Assembly: GCF_932294415.1 (NCBI RefSeq)
Contig: NC_065545.1
Coordinates: forward strand, 21,298,357-21,362,356
Source: Quercus robur
Taxonomy: Eukaryota > Streptophyta > Magnoliopsida > Fagales > Fagaceae
Direction of reading: 5' to 3'
Length of the DNA stretch: 64,000 nucleotides
Shown here one piece after another: positions 1-9,778 of the stretch. The first letter of the stretch is position 1. Every line of letters begins with the position of its first letter. The translations under genes were made by a program, and so were the position numbers. The notes beneath the pieces are model-generated. The model was not told where the DNA came from and made no database searches. It worked only from the letters and a program-made list of their open reading frames with translations.

Positions 1-148
1 TTTTGCTATAGATTGCTTTCCCTTGCATTTCTTTCTTTAGAGCTCTCTTGCTCTTTGGTCTTCTTGGTGGGCCTTTGGGCCTTGCTTTTCATTGGGCTTT
101 CTTCCTCATGGGCTTTTGGATATGGATTTGTGAAAATGGGCATCAACA
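1..148 (-). mobile_element. 3' LTR of gypsy element, cut by window edge
   Basis: This segment aligns base for base without gaps to 9214-9361, with about seven substitutions in 148 bp. On the minus strand the LTR begins TGTTGATGCC at 148 and runs out of the window to the left. It is preceded, on the element's strand, by a purine-rich tract. The roughly 5% divergence from the other LTR suggests an insertion that is not recent. Only the first 148 bp of this LTR are visible. Confidence 0.85.
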
Positions 149-161
149 TTCAGCCCCCTAA
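149..161 (-). other. Polypurine tract of gypsy element
   Basis: Read on the minus strand this is TAGGGGGCTGAA, lying immediately before the LTR start TGTTGATG. Its position and purine bias fit the plus-strand priming site of an LTR retrotransposon. Confidence 0.7.
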
Positions 162-504
162 GCATATGGATTGCTCCTTCAATTTGTATGCGAAAACTCA
201 TGCAGTTTTCTTTCGTGGGTTGTTTCACAACTCACATGCGAATGCCTCTCTTCTTTTCTTCGCGGGCCTGTTGTTTCAACCTTTACTCTCCTTAGGCAAA
301 TCATTCTCTTTCTTTCTGCAAGTTCATGACCCTCCAAGGGTAGCCAAAAAAAGTTTCTCTTCATGCGGGTGGTGGTTTTGTTGCTGTCACCCCAAAGAGT
401 TTATAGCAAACTTTGCCTCTTTTGGGCCTGCTGTATGCTTTCCTTCTTCCAAATTTCAGTAGTCAAGTACTATCATTGGGTTTGTACTTATGCTGTTTTG
501 GGCT

Positions 505-715
505 TCCTTGGCCCATTTCATCGCTTTTGGGCTCCTTTGTCCCATTTTATTCTTTTGGGCATCCTCGGCCCGTTTCATCACTTTTGGGCTCCTTTGTCCC
601 ATTTTATTCTTTTGGGCATCCTCGGCCCGTTTCATCACTTTTGGGCTCCTTTGTCCCATTTGGGCTCCTTTGACCCATTTGTTTTCCCTTGGGCGTCCTA
701 GGCCCATTTGCTTTC
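505..715. repeat. 57-bp tandem repeat in gypsy 3' region
   Basis: The phrase CTTTTGGGCTCCTTTGTCCC recurs at 524, 581 and 638, an exact 57-bp period, followed by shortened, drifting units to about 715. Because 57 is a multiple of three, reading frames stay open through the array on both strands, producing 19-residue peptide repeats. I regard those open frames as a consequence of the repeat, not as genes. Confidence 0.85.
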
Positions 716-3700
716 CTTGGGCTTCCTCGGCCCTTTTCCTAACTTCACATTACCATGGGTTTTTACTAACTTCATTGGGCTTCTTTGACCCAATTACTTT
801 ATTCTCATCCTTGGGGCTTATGGGCTTGCCATCAACCCCTTACTTTCTTTGTTTTCATTACTTTGGGCCTATTGCGGCGCATTCTCACTTTTTCACATCA
901 TATACTGCCCATGGTTTGCTTTTTCTCTCTTTCCAGGCTCCTTTAGGCCCATTTACCTCTTCAAAACCCATTTGTTTATCTCATGGGCTTGTGATCCATT
1001 ATTCCTGCCATTCGGGCTTAATGGTTTTCTTCTCAATTTACTAACTCTTTTCTTCCCATATTGTTAGGCTTCTTCTTGCTATTGGTCCCCCTTGCCAAAG
1101 TGGGCATCAACACTACCCTCATTCAAAGGGATTGTCAATGATGATGATGTGTGCATCCTTCTCTTCTTCATCATTCCCTTGCTTGTTTCTTGGTTTGCTT
1201 CTTGGAAATTTCTTGTGATCTTGGACTTCTGCAATGGTACTCATTTCTTTATGTCTACGGCAATTTGTATACTTATTTCTTCACATTTCTGCAGTAGCAC
1301 GTACTCATTTCTTCGCTTTTGGGGGACAAATACTCATTTTTCTGCTTCCGCAGAATATGTAGACACTTTCTGCTGCAATACATGCATTTATTTCTCTTCG
1401 TTAATACACCTCTTACTCTACTTCTGCTAGAGCAGCATCTATACTGTAGGAAGTGAAGGTCGTGGTAGAATCTGCGGTAAAAGAATTAGGCTTGACTGCT
1501 TCAGCTAACTTACTTTCCCCACGTATTCCTCTAAGTGTGTAGATCAAAGGGTGGCTTCGCTCCCTTTTCTTGTGCCTTCTTCTTCTCTTTGCATTCAGAT
1601 ATCTTCATTTCTTTAGCTCAAAACAAAGCATAGAGCTAACATTGCAAGCCCTCATCATAGTAGAGTACTCTTTCATTTGTTGATAATACTTTCTGCCGTG
1701 TTGAAGAACACACGTATTCTTTGCCAGGATGAAGTTTCTACGAAGAAGGATGTTGGGTCTTGTAGAAAGGCAAGTTTCTTTCAGTGATGATGTATTTATG
1801 GAAGGCCTCCTTATTCAGAGCTACTACTAACACGGGCAAATGTATTGTTGCAATAGTAGAGGACCTTTTAGCCCCGAAGATCATCAATACTCTTGTACCT
1901 TTGTTGTTTGCATTGTGGGCTGTTTCTAATTCTGCCATAAATTTTGGTTCTGCTGCAAAATTGATCTTCCCGCAGAAGTGACTGAGTCTGCCACTCATTT
2001 TTAAGGCGCCTACAAGTGGTGCCACTATAGATATTTTTCCAAGGGGAAATGAGGATGCTTTCATGAGAAATCTTCACTTTCTAAACACTTTCTTTGTCAT
2101 TTTGCCACAACAACTATTGATTCCTTCGTGTTTGCTTTTTTCTTCTTTAACATATTCTTTTTGTCATTCTGCCACAGCCACTGTTGGTGAGGATATCACT
2201 GCCTCTTTGATGAAAAGGCATAGATGTTGTGAACTAAATCTCTTAACTTTGTTGTAGTCTTCCGCAGATCTTATTTCTCGCAATTCTTCTTTCTCATGTT
2301 GCTAAGCTTAACAGTGTCTTTCCATTTCTTGTGGAAGGTGGTTTGCCACTGAATGCGTTGCTAGAGAGATGTTTGGACTTCACCGTTGATTTCCACCTTT
2401 TGTTCCTGCTGTGAATTCCTTTGTCGCTTAGCTTTTCTACAGAGCACTCTTGAAGCCTTAAAGTCTCACGAAGAGCATCTATTTTCTACTGTAGTGCTTG
2501 TTGGTTCACCTATACATATGTTTCTGCCGGAGTGCTTGTAGGCCTCCTCTTCCTGCTTCCTTTCTTTGCTTCTTTGACATTTGCACAAGGGTGGTAGAAT
2601 TTCTTCATGGATTCACTATTGCGTAGACTTTGTATTGTGTGAGAACTTATTCTCCAATTGATAGTTGATGCTCCTACAGAAGATAGATGATGTTGCTGCT
2701 TTATCTCTGACTAGAATGTTACTTAACCATGGCAGGTTGCAACAAATTGCATGGGTGTTGCACCATGCCATATCATGAAGTTTGAAGTTGCTGCAGACCA
2801 AGTGGCAGATGGATGTATACTTGCTGAAGCGCCACAATTAATACTTATTTCATGGTGGGTAATGTTGCTGCTGCATATTGACACTCTAAGCACTTTGCGG
2901 AAGGCTTTCTAAATCTGCTGCAGAATGGGCCTTAGCCCCCCAACATATGAGATAACTGGATGAGTCTTTAGCTTTCTGCAGAAAGCTTTTTGTATTTTCT
3001 GTAGAATGAGACAACCCCCGGTATGTGAGAATGAGTCCTTAGCTTTCTGCGAAAGGCTTTTTGTATTTGATGTAGAATAATACAGCCCCCAACGTATGAA
3101 AATAAGTCCTTAGCTTTCTGCGGAAGCCTTCCCAAATTTGCCGCAAAATGAGACTTAGCCCCCTAACATGTGAGACAATTGGATGGGTTTGATGTCGCTT
3201 TCTCTTGGTGTTGATGCTCCATCATGTGGTTCATGCATTTTCTTTGGCTTCGTTCAACCGCAAGCACAATTGCTTCCCAAGTATCTTCTGCTATATATGA
3301 TTGTGGCTATAACTTTTCTGCAGATTCTTTCCAAAGACTTGCAATCATGGCTCCTTTGCGGGTTTGATTGAGTGTAGCCCCCATTATGGGCTTTTGCCAG
3401 GAACTCATAACCATGGTTCCTTTGCCAGCTTCTAGCCAAGATTACATGACCACGACCCCTTTTGCTGGCTTTTGCTACTAAGACCCATATTTCTTGGGTT
3501 TCTTCTTCGCTTGCTTTGAGTATGGGCATATTTAGATGGAGCTTGCTTCTTGCTTCATGGTTGGCTAGTAATAGCCAAAAGTCAGTGGCATCTAATATAG
3601 AATTTTCTCATTACCTACCCACATCTTTCTAGGACAACATGCTTCTTTATTCTTGTGGCAGAATGCCCTTACAGCAAAACACCTTCAATAAAAACCATGT

Positions 3701-4000
3701 AATAGTTTTCTGTAGTAAGAAGATAAGCAACTCTATTCACGGCAGAATGTGTGTCAGCAATTGTTTTTGCTATTTCCCTCTTGTACACAAGCTAAAAGAA
3801 GGAGCTTTGAGTTTGCCACTGTTGCAAAGTTCTTCTAGGATGAGACATGGGTATTAATGAGCTTCATAACTTGAAAAGTGATGGTGGAGTTGCGCAGTAC
3901 AAGTGATCTAATACATTCTTTCTTAGAAATATCATAAATATCATGATCATTAATGCCACTCTAGGCATAAATCCTCTGAGGTGCTTCAAAGAAAAATTCT
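716..4000. other. Non-coding 3' portion of the gypsy element
   Basis: I recognise no protein domain in this stretch. It contains T-rich, GGGCTT-rich sequence to about 1100 and then sequence rich in TTCTGC words. Around 2915-3190 about four copies of a roughly 71-bp unit carry the phrase GCTTTCTGC (2971, 3042, 3113). The open frames here on either strand show no family motif. Confidence 0.5.
2915..3190. repeat. 71-bp degenerate tandem repeat
   Basis: GCTTTCTGC recurs at 2971, 3042 and 3113 (period 71), each followed by a GAATGAGAC-like phrase and a CCCCC run. Units are diverged compared with the 57-bp array. Confidence 0.6.
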
Positions 4001-4007
4001 CAACTCT

Positions 4008-4630
4008 TCAAGGTTGTTGAATCGGTTTGCTAGACCCAATAATGGACAAAGAGCAATTTGCAAGCAGCTTGTAGATTTGGGCTTCTCTATGGAGAGTACG
4101 CAGTGGCTGAGTGATTGGCTTCATTCCAAGGTCTGGATTAAATTTGGACATAAGCAGCTTGAAAAGGACTCCATTATGCAAAAAGTAACGTGTTGTCAGC
4201 CTCCTAAGCTTGTATCTTTCACTGTGCTTTTGCGGTAGGATACCTTTTGTCAAGTACTAAATGAATGGACTTCTCTAGTCTGTACTGACGAACACAACGT
4301 AACTTTCCTCTCTGTCTGCTACAAGCTGGCAGGTTTCGCATTGGGTTTGGACTTGATCTGTGTCTTTACCTATGCTTGGCCAATAGAAGCCTGCCCTTTG
4401 AAGTCTGCAGTAAAGGCTGATCTCCCCACAGGATCCGCAAGTCTGGTCATGTACTTCTTTCAACTTTCTCTATGCCTCTTCCTGCGCCACACATCTGGAC
4501 AAGACCCCACCAGGCATCCTGCGGTACAGTTCCCCTCTCACCAAGGCCTAGTCTTTCAACACCTTCAGTTCTGCGGCACCTTCTCCTTTCATCAAGCCTT
4601 CCCTTATGGGGATTCACCAATCCCCTTCAC
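4008..4630 (-). pseudogene. Gypsy integrase N-terminal fragments
   Basis: Reading from 4630 down, the translation resembles the connection between RNase H and integrase, then a zinc-binding region containing KEVHDQTCGSCGE and CETCQ (about 4275-4463). A second, similar lead-in follows at 4253 (YKLRRLTTRYFLHNGVLF). In some plant gypsy elements this lead-in and zinc-binding unit occurs twice in a row. Stops and frameshifts interrupt both parts, and the catalytic DDE core is not visible before the sequence becomes non-coding. It therefore represents a decayed integrase that cannot act. Confidence 0.75.
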
Positions 4631-4631
4631 A

Positions 4632-5264
4632 CTATTCCTTCTGAAACCATTCTTTCAACATCTTAATAATAGACTCTTTCCTCTTGTTGACTTCTATCCT
4701 GGTGCTATCCCCTTCGAAAATTATTTGTGAGCCTAATGCGGCCAACGCATCCGCAAACCAGTTTTCGTTACTTGGAGTATGTTCTATTTCAAAGGTTGAA
4801 AAACTTTTCCTCGATCTTCTAGGCCATTGATCTATATGGGCTAGGCTGGGTTCTTTTAAGGAGAAGCTCCCTTTGGTTTGGCAGACCACTAGGTTCGAAT
4901 CACCCATTACTCTTAAATGCTTGACCCCCATTTCGAGGGCTGTGGCTAGCCCGATCAGATAGGCTTCATATTCTGCCGTGTTGTTTGAATAGGAAAATTC
5001 TAATTTGAATGATAGTGCCACGGCCTTGTCTTCTTCATGATACAAAACTACTCCCACTCCTCCTGATTGGGTAGTAAAAGACCCATCAAACTTCATCACC
5101 CATTGTTCTCTAACTTCTTCTGCCATAGCCACATCTCCTGGAACTTCATTATCCAGCGAGAATTCTTCTTCTCCTGGGAATTGCGCCAGTAAGTCTGCTA
5201 TAGCTTGGCTCTTTACTACTTTGGGGGTTCCCATTTTCAAGTCATATTGTGACAATTGTAGCAA
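4632..5264 (-). pseudogene. Gypsy RNase H domain (isolated)
   Basis: A 210-codon open frame matches the RNase H domain of plant Ty3/gypsy polyproteins, which degrades RNA in RNA-DNA hybrids during reverse transcription. The acidic catalytic set is visible: Asp60 in KFDGS, Glu98 in TAEYEA, Asp122 in MGDSNLVV and Asp172 in FADAL. The usual linker QAIADLLAQFP precedes it at residues 20-30. The reverse transcriptase that should lie upstream is absent and replaced by a repeat array, so this is a domain left from a larger protein even though its frame is open. It is continuous with the integrase remnants below it. Confidence 0.9.
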
Positions 5265-5905
5265 TCATTGGGATATTCTGCCGATGAATAATCTACATTT
5301 TTGGGATTCTGCAACGAAATATTCTGCCAATGAACATTTTGCATTTCTGGGATTCTGCTGTGAAATATTCTGCCCCTAAACATTCTGGAATTCAGCAGAT
5401 TTTGCTGTAAATAATTTGCAGAGAGATCTACATTCTGGCTTCTGAAATTTTTCTGCTATAAAATATTCTACAGATGAACATTCTGCACTTTTGAAATTCA
5501 GTAGATTTTGTTGTGAACAGTTTGCCGAAGGATCTGTACTTTCTGCTACGAAATTTCTATTGAGGGACATTCTGCACTTCTAGAAAAGTCTGCTGAAGGA
5601 TACTTCACGGAGGAAATATTCTACACTTTTGAAATTCAGCAGATTTTGCTGTGAACAGTCTGCCGAAGGATCTACACTTTCTGTTAAGAAATTTCTGCGG
5701 AGGGACATTCTGCACTTCTGGAAAAATCTGCTAAAGGATACTTCACGAAGGAAATATTCTGCACTTCTGAAATTCAGCAGATTTTGCTGTGAACAGTCTG
5801 CCAAAGGATCTGTACTTTCTGCTACGAGATTTCTGTGGAGGGACATTTTGCACTTCTGGAAAAGTCTACTAGAAGATACTTCACGGAGGAAATAATTATT
5901 CACAG
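5265..5905. repeat. 138-bp tandem repeat (46-codon unit)
   Basis: The phrase GCAGATTTTG (GTAGATTTTG in the first unit) recurs at 5501, 5639 and 5777, an exact 138-bp period. More degenerate relatives built of TTCTGC and GAAATATTCTGC words fill 5265-5490. The unit length is divisible by three, and on the minus strand the translation repeats every 46 residues around SLRRNF and CSQQNLLNF. It stands where reverse transcriptase is expected. Whether the 46-residue repeat was ever part of a protein cannot be told from the sequence. Confidence 0.85.
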
Positions 5906-6340
5906 CAGTATAGCAATGATGAAAGCTTTCCTTTGGCTGCTATAGCTTCATTTTTGTTTCTAGCTTTTGGTTCTTGAGGGGAAGTAGAGCTAGAATCATT
6001 AGGATGGAAAAAAGAATGATTGAAACCTTGTGAGGGAATGAAGGGATTTTTCTCCTCTAAATGCTGAACCCAAAGGTGGAGATGGAGAGAGTTTAGAAAG
6101 CTTCTAGTGTTTCCTCAAAAGAAATGAGAGCAAAAAGGTGATAAATGGCTTAGAAAGTTTTTAGGAGAGCTGTATGTTTGAATAAACGGCTTGCCACATG
6201 TCTCACATGCATGATAAGGAGAACAAGTGGCATCTAAAGGATAGGACCAAATATTGTAAAGGCCATCTATTGTAGAGTTCTCAGGGCATTTTTGTTGTAG
6301 AACTCTATGGTGTTGCAGTGATATTTTGCTATTGCATTTT
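5906..6340. other. Unassigned gypsy internal sequence
   Basis: There is no recognisable domain or repeat array here. The sequence lies between the 138-bp and 50-bp arrays and includes a G/A-rich stretch around 5980-6130. Confidence 0.4.
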
Positions 6341-6344
6341 GCTC

Positions 6345-6760
6345 ATGATACTGCTCTGTTTTAATGTTGCTGTGTTCTGCTACAGATTTTTGCTACGGTA
6401 CTGTCCTGCCGTAACGCTGCTACATTCTGCCATAGAATTCTGCTACGGTACTGTCCTGCTGTAGCATTGCTGCATTTTGCCACAGAATTCTGCTACGGTA
6501 CTGTCCTGCTGTAACGTTGCTGTATTCTACCACAGAATTCTGCTACGGCACTATCCTGCTGTAACGTTGCTGCATTTTGCCATAGAATTCTGCTACGGTA
6601 CTGTCCTGCTGTAACGTTGTTGTATTCTGCCACAGAATTCTGCTACGGCACTGTCCTGCTGTAACGTTGCTGCAATATTCTGGCATAGAATTCCACAACA
6701 TTGTTTTGCTGTAATGTTGCCGTGATATTCTGCCATAAAATTCTGCTATAGGACTGCTAT
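6345..6760. repeat. 50-bp minisatellite near the primer-binding site
   Basis: GAATTCTGCTACGG and close variants start at 6435, 6485, 6535, 6585 and 6635 (exact 50-bp spacing), then at about 6688 and 6738. Each unit includes CTGTCCTGCTGTAACGTTGC. The array lies in the element's 5' leader, just downstream of the primer-binding site on the minus strand. Confidence 0.9.
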
Positions 6761-6885
6761 GACGTTTTGGATACTTTCCTGAGGGTATAGCTTGGAAGGT
6801 TTAAGAACATCTGCATGTCATTGATAAGGACTTGGAAACATGTTTGTGAGGGAAAATATCTCATTCTCCCCATCTTGATCCCAAC

Positions 6886-6903
6886 TCTCCAGTGAAGTCG
6901 CCA
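6886..6903 (-). other. tRNA primer-binding site
   Basis: On the plus strand the sequence ends in CCA (TCTCCAGTGAAGTCGCCA), as a tRNA 3' end does. The minus strand therefore reads TGGCGACTTCACTGGAGA, a typical plant gypsy primer-binding site. It lies six bases inside the LTR end at 6910. I do not assign the tRNA species. Confidence 0.75.
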
Positions 6904-6909
6904 ATTTAA

Positions 6910-9361
6910 TGTAGATGGCCTTTTTGTGGTTAAAGTGGGCTGGGCTGCCTCCTGCAGTATTGGACCCGAGAATTCTGAATAAGGGAGTTGAGACCAATCC
7001 AACTGCAACTCAATTTGGTCCGGCTTGTGCGCAAACTATGTCTCGTTTGCCAGGAGCACGCTTACGGCAGGCAGAACGTGGTGCTTATCTTTTGTTTCTA
7101 CCGTAGAAGTAACTTTTCCCCAGTTTTTGCCGCAAAAGGAACTTTTCTCCAGTTTTTGCCACAGGACTGACTTTTTTGCTATGTAGGAAACTTTTTGCTG
7201 TGCGATAAAGCTTCCTGCTATGCATTTGAAGTTGTTCGCTGTGCATTAAAGCTTTCTGCCATGCAGTAAAGTTTTCTACCATAAAGCCTTCTGCTGTGCA
7301 ATAAAGCTGTCTACCGTGCATTAAAGCTGTCTGCTGTGCTTTAAAGCTGTCTGTTGTGCTTTAAAGCCTTCTGCCGTGCAGTAAAGCCTTTTGCAATGTG
7401 AATGACTACTCTTCGTTTTTACTGCAGAAATACTTTTCTACTTCCTACACATAAACAAATCTAAAACCCAAAGAAAATACCCATCAAACAAATGTTAATT
7501 TAAATGGGTTAGCATATTCTCAAATATATACATATATATATATATATATATATGAGTATATATACTTATACGTATTCACATATACATATATAAAATATAT
7601 TTTGCAGAACATGAGAAACAAGATATATGTATATATACTTATAGCAGGATAATGATTAGTTTGTGTCAAAAGTAAAGCACGTAATAACAAATAAAGAAGA
7701 AAGCTTTAGCAGAAAAGCGTTAGCTAGTTTAATAGCTAACACGGTAAATATAGTGAAAAGGTGCTACAGCAGAATAACTAGTACAAAACGTAAAGATACC
7801 ACAGCAGGACAACTGATGTAGCAAACATGATAAAAACATGCTACGGCAGAATAACTAAATACAGCAGATATAATTTATAATGAGAGAAATCAAATATATT
7901 TGCAATCAAAATCAAGTATTGAATCTTCCCATAGGATAAGTAAACCAAGAAAGAAACCAAACCCCAACTTGAACAACCTTGTCATAGGCTTTTGCCATAA
8001 AAGTTGTGCATTTTGGAGAATATGCCTAAATGGCTACTAGCTATTACTTTTGGGGACATCAAAGAATGGGTTTGCTAAGAGGGAGGGAAAAGATGGTCTA
8101 TAGATGCATGCCCCTATTCTTGCCGTATTTTCTCTCTTTGTTTTACCACTTTCTTTCTTTCTCTCCGTTCTTTCTTTACTCTTAGTTTCTTATTACTCTC
8201 ATGCCGTGGGTTGTTCCCTCTTTTTGGTCTTTCCTTTTCCTGGGTACCTCTCTCTGGGTGCTTACTACTCTCTTACCATGGGTTTTCCCCCTTAAGTGCT
8301 TCTCTCCATTGGGTCTCCCTCTTTTAGTGTTTTTCTCTCTTCCCCTATTTTTTCCTCCTCCTCCTGGTCCCCTTTTTTCTGCCGTGGTTACCTTCCTTTT
8401 ATAGCAAACTGATTCAATGGGATTTCTCCCTTTTACCCTTAGGGCTTCATCAACTGTTTTTGGTTTGTTGTAGGCATCCTTTCAAGATTACCCACTCACC
8501 CATTGGTTGCCCCTGCCATTGCTCAGTACATGTTTGTTGCAACACTACTCATTTCACAACAAAATTCCCTTTTGTTTGTTCCCCCTGTATACCTCTACCT
8601 CTATGTGACTAAATAAGGATTGGGCTACCTCACTACCTAGCTCTATGGCATGCATCAGATGGTCCCAACCATTTATTACTTTTTTTTGGGTAAGATACTA
8701 TCCCAGCAAGATATATTCCCAAAAGAAGTCACGGTAGGAAACCAAATATAGACCCCTTTTTCCCCCACCACCAAACCACACGCTCTGAATGCCCTTGACC
8801 GTGGGCCCACCTCCCTTGTATTGGCTAGGTACAGGTTAGTGGTGCCCCGGCCCTTCTGTGTTTGTCTCCCACGCCATTTCTGCCGTAGCAGATTAGCTTT
8901 GTTTTGTTCTGCTGCGTGGCTGGCTTATTTCTTCATGCGTTTCCTGCTGTGTTTTGTCATTTCCTTTAGTTTGACTCTTCCTTCACGCAATTCCTGCTAC
9001 TGACACTTCCTGCTGTTCCTTGTTTCTTTTCATCCTGCTTTTTCATTTTAGCTCTCACACCTATCTTTTATACAAAAGGATTTGGGCCTTTGTGGGCCAA
9101 ATAATGTTGACTGGATCAAAAGGGTCTTGGGCCCAATTTATCTTCATCTGCTGAAGCCATTCTACCAGGGAACTGTATTTTGCGGCAGATCTGTATTCTG
9201 TTGCAGATTTGCGTTTTGCTATAGATTGCTTTCCCTTGCATTTCTTTCTTTGGACCTCTCTTTCTCTTTGGTCTTCTTGGTGGGCCTTTGGGCCTTGCTT
9301 TTCATTAGGCTTTCTTCCTCATGGGCTTTTGGATATGGATTTGCAAAAATAGGCATCAACA
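6910..9361 (-). mobile_element. 5' LTR of gypsy element (2.45 kb)
   Basis: The repeat runs from TGTAGATGG at 6910 to GGCATCAACA at 9361, so on the element's strand it reads TGTTGATGCC...CCATCTACA with the usual TG and CA ends. The inner end abuts the primer-binding site and the outer end matches the partial LTR at 1-148. The five bases after it (ATGAT, 9362-9366) should be the target duplication; its partner lies outside the window. The LTR contains a 20-bp minisatellite, a TA-rich stretch at about 7525-7590 and many CTGC words. Confidence 0.8.
7200..7395. repeat. 20-bp minisatellite inside the LTR
   Basis: TTAAAGCTGTCTGCTGTGCT-type units begin near 7205, 7226, 7246, 7266, 7281, 7301, 7321, 7341, 7361 and 7381. 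Spacing is 20 bp over the best-conserved part. Confidence 0.85.
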
Positions 9362-9739
9362 ATGATCTATTGCATAGTTATCTTTATTTATTTTTTCACT
9401 TAGTTTCAATTGTGAGGAAGAAAGAGATGTTGATCTATGTTTTGGAGAAAAATATACCTATAAGAGTTGAATCGCATACATCTGTATGGTAATAAACAAA
9501 GTATACATATTTACAACTTGGACCAATAGTTCTCACACTATCAATTAAAAAAAAAAAAAATTATTGCATTGTGTTTTTATACATATTTCACTATATATAA
9601 TACCTGACTACAAAATATATTTTATTACACTACAAAAAACTTCTAATTTAAAATATAATTTCAAATAACACATATTGAATTTTAAAAAATATACAATCTA
9701 ATATATTAATTCAATAATTATCCAATAAAAAATAATTAT

Positions 9740-9778
9740 ATCAAATTTTCTCGCGCATCGCATGGGTTTGCGACTAGT
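9740..9778 (+). mobile_element. Helitron-like 3' terminus
   Basis: The sequence ends CTAGT, followed by T, and 8-12 bases upstream carries a GC-rich imperfect palindrome (CTCGCGCATCGCATGGG, 9750-9766). A terminal CTRRT with a hairpin about ten bases before it is the Helitron signature. I could not place a convincing 5' TC end, so the element's extent is unknown, probably a few hundred AT-rich bases to the left. Confidence 0.5.

Larger units (their letters stand above)
149..6909 (-). mobile_element. Internal region of a degenerate Ty3/gypsy element
   Basis: The 6.8 kb between the two LTRs holds, in element order from right to left, a primer-binding site, a 50-bp repeat array, a 138-bp repeat array, RNase H, two integrase zinc-binding segments, and about 4 kb of non-coding sequence ending at a polypurine tract. 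I find no gag, protease or reverse transcriptase, so the element could not have moved by itself. The tandem repeats and the long 3' untranslated part are reminiscent of the Tat lineage of plant gypsy elements; that placement is inference. Words such as CTGCTG, CTGCCG and TTCTGCAGAA recur throughout, including inside the LTR. Confidence 0.8.

Noticed and set aside
13..1067. Overlapping plus-strand open frames of 72-184 codons rich in Phe, Leu, Ser and Trp
   Set aside because: They lie in an LTR and in a 57-bp repeat array; frames stay open because the repeat length is a multiple of three. No protein family resemblance.
1738..2064. Minus-strand open frame of 108 codons in the gypsy 3' region
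   Set aside because: No motif, no relation to the neighbouring pol fragments, and it lies on the far side of the integrase remnants where non-coding sequence is expected.
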